A stretch of DNA of 39,787 nt from Sphaerosporella brunnea (GCA_008704415.1 VXIS01000394.1:1-39787), one strand, 5' to 3'; shown: positions 1 to 8,902, counted from the first letter of the stretch. Numbers and translations: made by a program. The notes: generated by a model from the sequence alone, not told the origin.

Positions 1-432
1 GTCTGGCTTGATGCCCGGAATTGGAAGACTCGGCGTCCAGCCAGTAAGCTGGACAATAAGCGTCACGGCCCGTTTGAGGTTACCGAGAAGGTCTCGGCAT
101 ACGCCTACCGCCTCCGGCTCCATGAGGATATGCATGTCCACCCAGTCTTCCACGTCTCCCTCCTAGAACCGGCACCCGATGATCCTTACCCGGGATAACG
201 ACAGGACCCACCACCTCCGGTGGAGATCGAGGGCGAGCAGGAGTGGTTTGTCGATCGGATATTGGACTCCCGACTGCATGGACGGTGGCGTAAGCTCCAG
301 TATTTGGTCAAGTGGACCGGCCACGATCGGCCGAAGTGGGAACCAGCCGAGATGGTCAATGGTCTGGAAGCTATGGATCGCTTCCACGAGGCCTATCCGG
401 ACAAGCCGGGGCCTCTGCCGGAAGATGAATGA
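1..432 (+). pseudogene. Ty3/gypsy chromovirus pol, 3' end (integrase C-terminus + chromodomain), interrupted by stop
   Basis: The frame is open from the first base. It encodes the end of a chromovirus integrase: a GPY/F-like module (KRHGPFEVTEKVSAYAYRLR) and then the usual HVHPVFHVSLLEP segment. A TAA at 196-198 interrupts it. The same frame then continues without any shift through a proline-rich linker into a chromodomain (about 235-400; key stretches QEWFVDRILDSR, YLVKWTG, WEPAEMV, AMDRFHEAYP) and ends at the TGA at 430-432. In intact relatives linker and chromodomain are one protein with the integrase, where the chromodomain steers integration towards heterochromatin. The TAA sits where these elements often carry Gln, so a single C-to-T change from CAA would explain it. 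The 5' part lies outside the window. The family is certain; inactivation by this stop is inferred. Confidence 0.9.
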
Positions 433-453
433 GCTTCGCCGGAGCTCAGCCGT

Positions 454-463
454 AGGAGGGGGA
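454..463 (+). other. Polypurine tract of the chromovirus
   Basis: A purine-rich run (AGGAGGGGGA) lies 21 bases after the pol stop and just before TGTCACG. This is the expected place for the plus-strand primer of an LTR retrotransposon. It fixes the probable start of the 3' LTR at 467. Confidence 0.6.
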
Positions 464-466
464 TAC

Positions 467-1119
467 TGTCACGGCGCAAGTTGGATGGAGTCTTCCGACT
501 AAGCTACCGGCTTTTACTCTCGATGGAATCGGCTGGAACTCTCAGATCTAAGACTTCAAAGGATGCTGATTCATTTGCTGCTCCCAGATTTATCCCCCCA
601 TGGATGGTCGTCACGTGGTGAGGTTCGGAAGTGGGGGTTGTTTGTGGTGTCGTGATGAGGCTCTGTAGGGAGGCTCGGTGGGATGGCTCCGAGCCGAGGT
701 TATGTTCGGCTACCACGTGGCGCGGTGCACCGCGTTCACGTGATTGCTATAAGGGGCCTTCGCTTCGGCTTTGTTGTTCGTTTTCCTTTCCTCTTTACTG
801 AACCTTCGTATGTCAATCTGAGTACCTTCGTTCCAATCTGAATCCTGACCGTGCGCATCGCGCCTCTTGTCCTGCCTTTGGATCTTATCCCAGCTCTCGT
901 TCTTGCCCCCTCTGTACGCGAGTACCTTGGGCCCCTCCAGTCTGTTCTCGACCCTCTCCGTTACACACAGCCAGGCCTTTAAATTGAATGTGGAGAACAT
1001 AGAATTGCTCTCCGCGTGTTTCTCAATCGATTAATGTTCATTTAATAAAATTTTCTTTTGTTGTGGTGTGGAGTAAAGGTTGGCGTTAGGGGTTGTTGAG
1101 AGTGTCGACCCCCCTGTCA
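467..1119 (+). repeat. Probable 3' LTR of the chromovirus
   Basis: The LTR begins TGTCACG directly after the polypurine tract. It contains a TATA-like GCTATAAGGGG near 746 followed by a pyrimidine-rich start region, and a poly(A) signal-like TTTAATAAAA near 1040. The best right border is the CCCTGTCA ending at 1119, which closes the LTR with CA. The 5' LTR is outside the window, so neither the right border nor a target-site duplication can be confirmed. Confidence 0.5.
746..756 (+). promoter_or_regulatory. TATA-like box inside the LTR
   Basis: GCTATAAGGGG is followed within 40 bases by a T/C-rich stretch, the usual layout of the U3-R promoter in fungal LTRs. This is an inference from sequence form only. 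Confidence 0.35.
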
Positions 1120-1272
1120 CGCTACCCCGACTAAGTGGCCGGCACTCTATACCCAGTGCTACAATGGTGGAGCGCTCCTTCGGAGCTATTAAAAGGGAAT
1201 ACAATACACATGAGTAATAAATTACACAATTCCCTTAGCTAAAGGAAAAAAAGACTTTGTCTAATCACTGGC

Positions 1273-2185
1273 CTATGCGACCTCGACCCTTGTAACATCA
1301 CTGTCGATGCAGTTCAAAAACGCCCAGTATGCACGAGTCACGTCCGTTGGGTACCCATCCAAATAACCTTCCTCTAAACTGTCGCCCGACTCCTTGAAGA
1401 GCTTGACAAACTCTGCAAATAGCGTGTAAAACTTATCGCTGCCGGTTTTGTGGTTCGAGGGGATGACCCCGGCGTGAGTGTTCAAAACGTCAATGGTTTC
1501 CTTGTGTTCTGAATAAGTTAGCCTTGATACTTCTTCAAATTCTTGAGAATAGCAGAGATTACTCACTGATCATCTGTACGGCCCCAGGGGACATCCCGTA
1601 CAGCTTCTCGAAAGCTATGACATCTCTTCTTCCACCTGTGCCTGTATACAGCAAGGCATCGACAACCGCATCCCCTCCGTGCGCCCACGTGTTGCCCGCT
1701 GCGATGAATCTCGTGTCAGCTTCAGTCGCGCTGGCCAGCTTATCACGCTTGAAAGTGCTGATGAAACGGTTCCTCAGGAGTTTGTAGGCTTCGAGCGAAG
1801 ACGTCAGATCGCTCACACGGTCTTCAAGCGAGGCTGACTTGATCTTCTGCGATGCTATCTCGATCTTCTGCGATGCTATCTCCTGTTCGAGCACACGAAC
1901 ACGCTCCGGAAGACCGGCGAGGCTAAGACCGCGGCGATTACCGACGAAAAGTTCTGCTCTCACGTCCTCAACGTGGAGTTCTTCTTGCAGTGCCTGTCCG
2001 AGCGCATCTTTGGCGGCCTGCTTCATTCCTTCCTTGTATCCGAGTTCCGCTCGGGTAGCCAGTATCGCATCACATGTCGTGCTATCATCTTCATCTTTCG
2101 CCGGTGAACGCAAGCTCCGGTTCCCCTTGTCGACCGTTCCGTTCTTCTTGTTGCGATCCTTCGTTTTTGCTGACTTGGGAGGCAT
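1273..2185 (-). CDS. Hypothetical coiled-coil protein, two exons
   Basis: Exon 1 is 2185-1567 and exon 2 is 1508-1273, joined by a 58-nt intron (donor GTGAGT, branch GCTAAC, acceptor TTCAG). The splice removes a stop and keeps frame, giving 284 residues. The start chosen is the MPPKSAKTK methionine; an in-frame ATG 28 codons upstream (2267-2269) is possible. The N-terminal 40 residues are Lys/Ser-rich and basic. A coiled coil follows (about residues 95-150), with the heptad EIASQKI present twice in a row as a 21-bp tandem duplication. Then comes a compact region containing FIAAGNTWAHGGDAVVDALL. I do not recognise the family and assign no function. Its 5' end lies only about 90 bp from the left end of the neighbouring DDE transposon, on the opposite strand. 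Confidence 0.7.
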
Positions 2186-2271
2186 TGATTTTCGTGCTGT
2201 CTCAGGCTCCGATAATCGTAAGGTTGCGTTTGGATGCACGGGAGGGCGTTGTAAGTTGTAACTGAGCAACT

Positions 2272-2330
2272 TATGGTTCCGTGCACTTTAAACCTGTACC
2301 TTCGGGTATTTGGGGTTACCCGGTGCACGC
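2272..2330 (+). repeat. Diverged extra copy of the transposon left inverted repeat
   Basis: This segment (GTGCACTTTAAACCTGTACC... TTACCCGGTGCACGC) aligns over about 58 bases, at roughly 80 percent identity, with the true left inverted repeat at 2347-2398. It also begins with TATGG. It is not part of the perfect 52-bp pair, so it is a second, older terminus lying in tandem just outside the element. Confidence 0.7.
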
Positions 2331-2346
2331 TAGGACTTTTTCACGC

Positions 2347-2398
2347 TATGGTGCACTTCACTTTAAACCTGGACCTTCGCTAGTTTGGAGTTACCCGG
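2347..2398 (+). repeat. Left terminal inverted repeat (52 bp)
   Basis: It is a perfect inverted match to 4649-4700 and starts at the TA target duplication. Confidence 0.92.
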
Positions 2399-2463
2399 TT
2401 GACGCCCAATTTATTTGGGTGGGCGCGGCCCGAGTGCTCAGTTGTGAAGAACGAACGCCCGTC

Positions 2464-2562
2464 CCGTCGCGCCAAACCCCGCCCCCGTCGCGCCAAACCC
2501 CGCCCCCGTCGCGCCAAACCCCGCCCCCGTCGCGTCAAACCCCGCCCCCGTCACGCCAAACG
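2464..2562 (+). repeat. 21-bp minisatellite in the transposon leader
   Basis: CCGTCGCGCCAAACCCCGCCC is repeated four times plus a partial fifth, with single changes in the last copies. Although the frame is open through it (PSRQTPP repeats), it lies upstream of the probable start codon. Confidence 0.85.
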
Positions 2563-2583
2563 GTCAAGAAACGCAGCGGCAAC

Positions 2584-4500
2584 ATGACGAAAATTACTCT
2601 CATGGACCAGGGGAAGGTTTGTGGGTTTCAGCTTAAGGAAACAGCTGAAGATAGGCGTAGGGGGCGCACAGTATTTTCCCGGGTCCCGCTCCCAGCAGGA
2701 ATTTCTCGAGATGAAGTCAACATTGCCCGGTCAGACTGGCCGCAGTCGACGCGCCACCGGAACCATCCTGATCAGAGAATTGATCAAATAAAAGAAGTGA
2801 TTTTGAGCGAGGCCAGTCAAGATTTGAAGCGGATTCTAAAATTGCGGACCCATCGCCCTTTGGATAACCAAGGTGCCGATGTTAAATGGCTGCTTCAGAT
2901 TCAGGCCTTCCTTAACCTTCAGCTGATGGGTTTAAAGCGAGGGTTTTGGCGCAAGCCACGCAAGCTTTTAGCACAGATGGTGGCTGCCGGGGATCGAAAG
3001 GGAAAATGGGTGCAGGAGCGAGTCATGAAGTACGAAGCTCACTGGGTACGGTACCGCACCTTCTTTTGCAGCCAGCAGGGCCGTCATCCCAAGCATCTAG
3101 ACAAGTTACTGGATGAAGGGACTGTTCTATTTCTCCGAGAATACCTAGCAGAGATGAAGGAAGGAATCACGAGCAAAAAATTGGCGGATGCTGTTGTTGG
3201 CTTTTGGACCCGACAGAATATTGCGGCCGGAGTTCGTGCAAACGCCGTTGAAAAAACCCTTTCATGCTCGACGACTCGGCGCTACCTGAGAAAGGAAGGA
3301 TTTCGCTGGAAAGACCTGACGAAGGGACTTTACAAGGATGGACACAAGCGAGAGGACATTGTTCGCTACCGGGACCAAGAGTTTCTACCATTGATGCTGA
3401 ATTTAAAGCCAAAAATGTTGGAGTTTTATATTCAAGCGGGTCAGCCTCCGGAGCTTCCAAAAATAGTCACAGCACATGTCCCGGACACTGTGAGGCTGGG
3501 CGAACGCCCTATTGTGCCCGTGTATCAGGATGAGATAACATTCTATTCCAACGATGGACTGACGGAAGGTTGGGTCACGGAGGAGTGGTATCCTTTGCGG
3601 CCAAAAGGTGAAGGCTCAAGTATAAATGTCTCGGACTTTGTCACGCCTGCTGGAAGGCTTCGTGCGCCAGAACGAACCCCTGCACACCTTCTACCGCAAT
3701 ATGGCTTGGCTGCGGGGCTCAGAATGAATGCTTCATCTGCCGTTAATTTGTTGGAGTGCGGGCAGGGCACATGGTGGAATTCCGAACGTCTTGTTACACA
3801 GCTGGAAGAAGTTGCAATACCAATTTTCAACCTCGCATTTCCGGGTTGCCAAGCTGTATTCATCTTTGACAATGCTACGCTTCATTGTAGCTACAACGCA
3901 GATGCCTTCAGGGTTGCCAAGATCAACCTATATCCGGGAGGGAAGCAGCCCCTTATGCGTCCGGGGCGGGACCACCGAACTGGCCTAGAACAGCCTATGG
4001 TATTGCCAGACGGACAGGCAAAAGGCGCCAAGATGATTCTCCAGGAGCGTGGATTGTGGGACGAGGGAATGCTGCTGCAGTGCAATTCCAGCTGTGTACA
4101 GGGTTGTAATAAGTGTGCGAAGGGCATCCTGGCTATGGAACCCGACTTCCAAGCCCAAAAGTGCATCGTGGCGGAGGTAATCGAGCGACATGGACACTTG
4201 GTTGCCTTCCTTCCAAAATACCACCCCGAACTGAGCCCCATCAAATATGTATGGGGCCGTTCAAAAATACATGCACGGCGGCATTGCTCCTATTCCTTAC
4301 CGGCTCTCCGCACAATGCTACCGATATGTTTGGGGCTCGATGTTGTTACAGATGAAATCGTCTGGAAATTCTTCCGCAGGGTTGAGAGAATCATGGAGGC
4401 GTACCGCAGTGGGAGCAGGTATGGAACCGTGGAATTCAAGAATAAAGTGTACAAAAGCCATAGGAGAGTGGCAGCAGCCATTCTGGATGAGGATGAATAA
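2584..4500 (+). CDS. DDE-superfamily transposase (Tc1/mariner-IS630-like fungal type), probably catalytically dead
   Basis: This ORF encodes 638 residues. The ATG at 2584 is the first methionine after the minisatellite; the frame is open further 5' but without ATG and through the inverted repeat. Residues about 200-270 form the helix-turn-helix type N-terminal region (TRRYLRKEGFRWKDLTKGLY). The DDE core shows the first Asp in YQDEITFYSNDG (D316) and the second in FIFDNATLH (D429), followed by the family's NLYPGGKQPLMR stretch and a Cys cluster (C500, C504, C508, C511). The end motif reads HPELSPIKYVWG, whereas relatives have PIE: the third catalytic acid is lysine (codon AAA, 4243-4245), one G-to-A change from GAA. 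The ORF is otherwise uninterrupted. The family is recognised from memory of many fungal genomes; loss of activity is inferred from K554. Confidence 0.82.
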   Translation: MTKITLMDQGKVCGFQLKETAEDRRRGRTVFSRVPLPAGISRDEVNIARSDWPQSTRHRNHPDQRIDQIKEVILSEASQDLKRILKLRTHRPLDNQGADVKWLLQIQAFLNLQLMGLKRGFWRKPRKLLAQMVAAGDRKGKWVQERVMKYEAHWVRYRTFFCSQQGRHPKHLDKLLDEGTVLFLREYLAEMKEGITSKKLADAVVGFWTRQNIAAGVRANAVEKTLSCSTTRRYLRKEGFRWKDLTKGLYKDGHKREDIVRYRDQEFLPLMLNLKPKMLEFYIQAGQPPELPKIVTAHVPDTVRLGERPIVPVYQDEITFYSNDGLTEGWVTEEWYPLRPKGEGSSINVSDFVTPAGRLRAPERTPAHLLPQYGLAAGLRMNASSAVNLLECGQGTWWNSERLVTQLEEVAIPIFNLAFPGCQAVFIFDNATLHCSYNADAFRVAKINLYPGGKQPLMRPGRDHRTGLEQPMVLPDGQAKGAKMILQERGLWDEGMLLQCNSSCVQGCNKCAKGILAMEPDFQAQKCIVAEVIERHGHLVAFLPKYHPELSPIKYVWGRSKIHARRHCSYSLPALRTMLPICLGLDVVTDEIVWKFFRRVERIMEAYRSGSRYGTVEFKNKVYKSHRRVAAAILDEDE

Positions 4501-4648
4501 TGAGCTATTAGTTGGTGATCGTTGAGGATGTGCGGAGCTGGGTTGGGCTGTATTGGCATTTTTTTTATTTTTTTTACTGCAATTACAAGGCTTTTACATA
4601 ATATCTACGCCCGAATACCAAATCACAATGCATCACTCGCTATGGCGG

Positions 4649-4700
4649 CCGGGTAACTCCAAACTAGCGAAGGTCCAGGTTTAAAGTGAAGTGCACCATA
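4649..4700 (-). repeat. Right terminal inverted repeat (52 bp)
   Basis: It is a perfect inverted match to 2347-2398 and ends with the TA target duplication. Confidence 0.92.
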
Positions 4701-5965
4701 TGAAACACAATTTACCTGGGCTTTAGTTTGTTTTGTTTTGTTTTAGGACCTGTTTGGATAGGTCTCGGTATCGGTATTTCGTAACTTCAGAGCAGAAATA
4801 CCGAGACGCCGTTTGGGTGACCTCGGTATCCAACTTCAAAGATCAGAACCGAACCGGAACCGTGAGGCTCTGCACGCGAAAATTTATACCGACCTCCAGA
4901 GGTCAGTTTCTCTCCGTATGAGCATCCACCTCTCTCGCGTAGCCACACAATTTTTCGCGTGACCATAAATTATTCCCCGCCACCTACCGTCCATTATTTT
5001 GATGAACCCCCTGCACCAACTCCAGCGGTCAAAATTATCCACCATGAAACGCGACAACCAGTCCACCAGAAGCTCAACCTCCGAGTCTGAGTTTGTGAAA
5101 ACTCACAACAATAAAATGGTTGTGTTTGTTTGATGTTGGAAGGGAGCTCCAGGAAGTTATAAACCAATGTTGTCTGTCGCTACAGCAACCACTGCACCAC
5201 CCAACCTCAAGATACTCTTCAATTCATCTCCATTTCCTTTTGCCCTATACTTCGGGGTGGCTCCTTAACTCACCTCACCTGCTTCATCCAGAGTTCCTGC
5301 ACGAGCGATCTCGTGTGAGAACTCCCAACGCCACCACGGTGTCCGGGTCCATTTTCTTGACTGACACCGGGAACGGTCAGTTGGACTGGATTGCAGAGTG
5401 AAGAAACGGGAGCCGTTGGCTTTCTTTATCATCTGGCGGTGATTCATCTCAGTATAAACTGACCCCAAAATGAACGGCAATTTGAATGCCCACCCCTTGC
5501 ATATCCAGGCGGTAGTCCGGTTTTGAAAACTAGCCTAAGCATTGTTCATCCATTGAGAGTAGTAGAAGATCATCCAGCAGTTCTGGCAGGGTTGACACGC
5601 TACCTATACAGGTATCCGCGTAGCATTAGGGGTATTCAATCTAGGAGACTATGTAGGTATGCATGCATATAAGGGGGGCTCAGACAGCGATTATTCTTTT
5701 CTCGACGTTTCTGGATTTAAGGCCAGTTTCGGCAGCAACTGAATTACAAACATCGATAAACGGCGGGTTAGAAATTCGGATATCCAAGTCAAAAACGCCC
5801 CTCTGAGCGGCCCTATAGTGACTCGCGAATATGTATAGAATATGCCATGTCGATTTGCTTTTATTGATGCTCAGGCTCGCTAAAAAGCCAAATCGAGTCA
5901 CTATTGACATCGATTTTGGTGGTGGATTTTTTATACCCATAGCCTCGCGCCGCGATTCCGCAAAA
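4701..5965. other. Region without a supportable gene
   Basis: Only short ORFs of biased composition occur here. A T-rich GTTTTGTTTTGTTTT tract is at about 4728-4744. Next to it begins a GACCTGTTTGGATAGG sequence followed by several GGTATC/GAGGTC words, possibly an old element end. A 10-bp inverted pair (TAGTGACTCG near 5818, CGAGTCACTA near 5895) lies in the right part. I could not delimit any element or gene. Confidence 0.4.
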
Positions 5966-7056
5966 TCAAAAGCCTTGGTAACCCTGCGCCGCCGAGCTCT
6001 CTAGATCCCGTAGCAAGCCAAGCACGGCACGCATAAATGCCACGCGCTGTTCAGCTTGAGTCAAGTCCCACCGCCCCCTCACAATCACTGTTACACCCTC
6101 CCCAATGTCCCGTATTGGACGTAGCCGCCCTTTGTTCTCAACGGCATGATTCCGCGCCATTAGTGCTTTCCGGGATAACGACATCTGTAGGAGATATGCC
6201 CTCGCACCGTGGGCGGTAAGTACGATTGGTGTGCAATCGTTGAGTGTGGCGCACCTGGTAAAAGACTCTTGCGCCATGGAGAGGAGGTAGGCAGTTTCTT
6301 CTGAGAAGCATGAGGTCCACGTCTTCGGACACACCACAGCGAAGAGGGGGTATTCGTCGCCAGTGCGGCAAGTCCAGATCGAACAACGTGGGATCCAGTC
6401 GGTGGGAGGAAAGTGAGGATGTTCCAGACCCAAGGTTCTGCAGGACAAGTCAACAACATAATTCGAATTGGTAATGGAATCAAGGCTAACTTCGCTAACA
6501 TTTGATCGTGCCTCATGGGCTTGACTACCACCCGCTGGACAGGGGAGATGTGCAGTGCCACAAATGAGACCACAGCTGACAGGAATGGGATGACTAAATT
6601 AGTAGTTCCCCCACCCATATTCCAACAGTAATCATCCAAAAGCTGTACCGTACTATACACGCGAAGCATGCCATCGCGACGAGGACACGGAGCCTCGTGA
6701 TAATAGTGAGGAATAGAAACCGGATCAGTGAGCGTGGCCAGAAGCGCCGAATACGCGGATGTATCGATGTTGGGCTCCAGGACCTCTGCGTAGGGGGTGT
6801 CTGGACGATAGTTCAAGTCGATTCGAAGGAGCGAGATGTGCCGTTGCTTCCAGGTGCCGGGTTCGATAGTTCTGCTAAGCGCCCGAGCGTACTTGCGGTG
6901 GCGGGATTTAGTGCGTAGGCGTGTTTCTACGCCAGATGGAGTCTGGGGGAAAGAGTCAGCCATTAGTCGAGGAACGATATTTGTAAGTGGGGGTTGCTGT
7001 GGGGTTTGTGGAGTGTTGTCGAAGACACGCGTCAAGCGCGTTCTCCCCAAAAGCAT
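5966..7056 (-). CDS. Hypothetical protein, two exons
   Basis: The upstream exon (7056-6491) is open, and the downstream exon (6437-5966) continues in another frame. They join across a 53-nt intron at 6438-6490 (donor GTTAGC, branch TTGAC, acceptor CTGCAG), giving 345 residues. A 62-nt alternative uses the GTTAGC donor 9 bases earlier. A shorter start, MADSFPQTPSG at 6963, gives 314 residues. The N-terminus is basic (TRLRTKSRHRKYARALSRT). Further on are LNYRPDTPYAEVLEPNIDTS, a region around DDYCWNMGGGTTNLV, and a C-terminal half with EYPLFAVVCPKTWTSCFSEE. The even composition and the good join suggest a real gene. I do not recognise the family and propose no function. Confidence 0.5.
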
Positions 7057-7178
7057 AGCGTCATAAGTGGAGTGGTGTGTTACTAAGCAGCAAGCTAGGC
7101 TTGGCGATCAGTGACGTCATGCCAATGAAGCTTGAAAACACCTCAGCCGCCATACCTAGTGGAGTCGTGCACACACCT

Positions 7179-7477
7179 CTGACGAATGTACTATCGCGTT
7201 GCCCCCAATGTCGTTTTTTCCCCAATGTCGCGCTGAAAAGTACGCCGGCTGGCTCAGAAATACGCGGGCAGCTTTGTCGAGGACCTCGCGTAGCAACCAC
7301 TCAGAAACGTTGCCCGTTGCCATGCGTATTTCTGAGCCAGCCGGCGTACTTTTCAGCGCGACATTGGGGAAAAAACGACATTGGGGGCAACGCGATAGTA
7401 CACCTCTGGCGGATTCTAGTAATCCGGTGCTTTTGGTTGCGTCACAAGCCAGAGCCTCAGAGGTGTACATTCGTCAG
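7179..7477. repeat. Foldback structure: 87-nt perfect inverted arms, right arm split by a 63-bp insertion
   Basis: The left arm 7179-7265 is an exact reverse complement of 7324-7401 plus 7469-7477, with a 58-nt loop between the arms. Each arm contains CCCCAATGTCG twice. The right arm is interrupted between 7401 and 7469. No coding potential belongs to it. It lies just upstream of the gene ending at 7056 and just left of the nested inverted-repeat elements. The arms share GCTGAAAAG and GCCGGCTGGCT words with the termini of the element at 7581-8733, which hints at a common origin. Confidence 0.88.
7402..7468. mobile_element. 63-bp micro-insertion with GTAC duplication in the foldback arm
   Basis: The insert 7402-7464 begins ACCTCTG and ends CAGAGGT, a 7-bp inverted repeat. 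It is flanked by GTAC on both sides (7398-7401 and 7465-7468). The left arm shows the empty site as a single GTAC. This looks like insertion of a tiny non-autonomous element with a 4-bp (or central TA) target duplication. Confidence 0.7.
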
Positions 7478-7860
7478 TAGCCTCGAGTGTCGGCGTTGCG
7501 GTGCTAGGGGGTGGGGGTGGTGTCACGTGCGTCCAAGTACGTCATAGCACCTTTGGTTGTTTCCTACAACGCCTGGAGAATAGTGGTACTCAAGGTAGGC
7601 TGAAAAGACCGGCTGGCTGGAAATCGAGTGCCGCAAAAGATCCAATAGGAGGCTCCAGCCTGGCTGCAGACTTTGAGGGACCTTTTGTGCAAACGTGCTG
7701 GCTGACGTCGCGGTCATGCCACCAGGCTGTGACGAAATCAAAACTTGCGCGCAGTATGGAAAGCGTGGGCTCTAGAGCGGAGTAAATTTCGCTGAGTAAA
7801 GCGTGTGGTCACGTGAAAATATTGTCATCTGATCTCTTTGTTGCCCAGCAAGCCTGATTA

Positions 7861-8205
7861 CCGTATTCTTCCGGTACGATGGGAATCGCCGGCGCCGAAG
7901 TCAATCTTTTCTAAGTAGCAAACGTACTATGTATGGAACCGGCGAATCTTGATTGATGGCCAAGAGGGGCGGGCACTGGAGACGTCGCGGTACGACGGAG
8001 ACACAAGGCGGCCGTGAGAATTAGAGTTGAGTACATAGGTGTGTCCTCAACCATACCGCGCCCAGCCATTGTCGCCTCCTTAGATAGTGTTGTCGCCGTC
8101 ACATAAGATTCGCCGGCGGTGTCATGTTTCCATACATAGTACGTTTGCTACTTAGAAAAGATTGACTTCGGCGCTGGCGATTCCCATCGTACCGGAATAA
8201 TACGG
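7861..8205. mobile_element. Element B: 345-bp TA-flanked MITE with 77-bp inverted repeats
   Basis: The arms 7861-7937 and 8129-8205 match as inverted repeats with two mismatches over 77 bp, starting CCGTATT and continuing TTCCGGTACGATGGGAATCG. TA precedes (7859-7860) and follows (8206-8207). No ORF of note lies inside. The high arm identity suggests a young or recently amplified copy. Confidence 0.85.
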
Positions 8206-8207
8206 TA

Positions 8208-8608
8208 GGGGTAATCAGAGCTGGACGGGTTGGACGAGACGGAAAGTTGGAACGAGGCTGGGCAAGGCTCGGCACCCTCTGATTGGGCCCAAGGAATTCG
8301 CGGATCGTTTAAACTTCCGTCTGGTCGACCGGACTCCGACTGAGAAAAGAGCTCACCGAGTTTGTTGGAAAGGTGCGGAAACGTGACGTGAGTCTGAAAG
8401 TAGAATAGGGTAGGCCGGTGGCGGCGGTATGGGAATGGGATCGGTAACTATGACATCGGCCGCGCTCTATCCGTCGCAACCGTCTGAGTCCGACTCACGC
8501 TGTCCGACTGGGGGAATCACAGCTCCGGCTGGTCGGCTCCTTTCTATTGGCCGCATCTTTTGACCAAAAATTTCCGTCTCGCCCAACCCGTCCAGCTCTG
8601 ATTACCCC
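8208..8608. mobile_element. Element C: 401-bp TA-flanked MITE with 38-bp inverted repeats
   Basis: The arms 8208-8245 and 8571-8608 match with one mismatch over 38 bp, starting GGGGTAATCAGAGCTGGACG. It shares its left TA (8206-8207) with element B and has TA at 8609-8610, so B and C sit back to back. No coding capacity is visible. Confidence 0.82.
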
Positions 8609-8902
8609 TATTTTTCGGAGCTGGATGGAAAAATCTGGCTGGAAAACTCACGTGGCCTGCGGCCAATAGAACCCACTCAACGTGACCTGATTTCCAGCCA
8701 GCCGGCCTTTTCAGCCTACCTTGAGTACCACTAATAACTCAAATCCGAAAAACGGAGCCATACAAAAAAAGATGCACGCCCAACAACACAACCACGTCTC
8801 CAACAATCGTCTGTACGCGTTCGTAGCCTCTGTAGAGCATTCTCGAGCGGGTGGGTTGACTACATGTGTCGCAGCGAGCCCGGAAAAATCCGGCCGGATT
8901 AG

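Larger units (their letters stand above)
2347..4700 (+). mobile_element. DDE DNA transposon with perfect 52-bp terminal inverted repeats and TA target duplication
   Basis: Bases 2347-2398 are an exact reverse complement of 4649-4700, 52 of 52. Both ends read TA then TGGTGCACTTCACTTTAAAC inwards, so the TA is the likely target-site duplication, as in the Tc1/mariner-IS630 superfamily. The element spans about 2.35 kb and carries one transposase ORF. Identical termini suggest recent movement, but the transposase has a disabling-looking substitution (see the CDS). Confidence 0.88.
7581..8733. mobile_element. Element A: TA-flanked inverted-repeat element containing two other elements
   Basis: Bases 7583-7623 and 8691-8731 are inverted repeats of 41 bp with one mismatch. 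They start GTGGTACTCAAGGTAGGCTG, and TA stands at both outer edges. Removing elements B and C from the middle leaves about 400 bp with no transposase, the size and form of a MITE of the Tc1/mariner type. Confidence 0.82.

Noticed and set aside
2281..2583. N-terminal extension of the transposase with PSRQTPP repeats
   Set aside because: It has no ATG and would be encoded by the terminal repeat and a GC-rich minisatellite; the family start fits the ATG at 2584.
5812..5832. Sequence resembling a T7 promoter on the minus strand (GTCACTATAGGG)
   Set aside because: Only the 3' part matches and the rest differs; no vector sequence or phage genes nearby, so it is taken as chance.
7061..7547. Several overlapping ORFs of 79-156 codons in both strands
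   Set aside because: They mirror each other because the region is a perfect inverted repeat; none extends beyond it sensibly.
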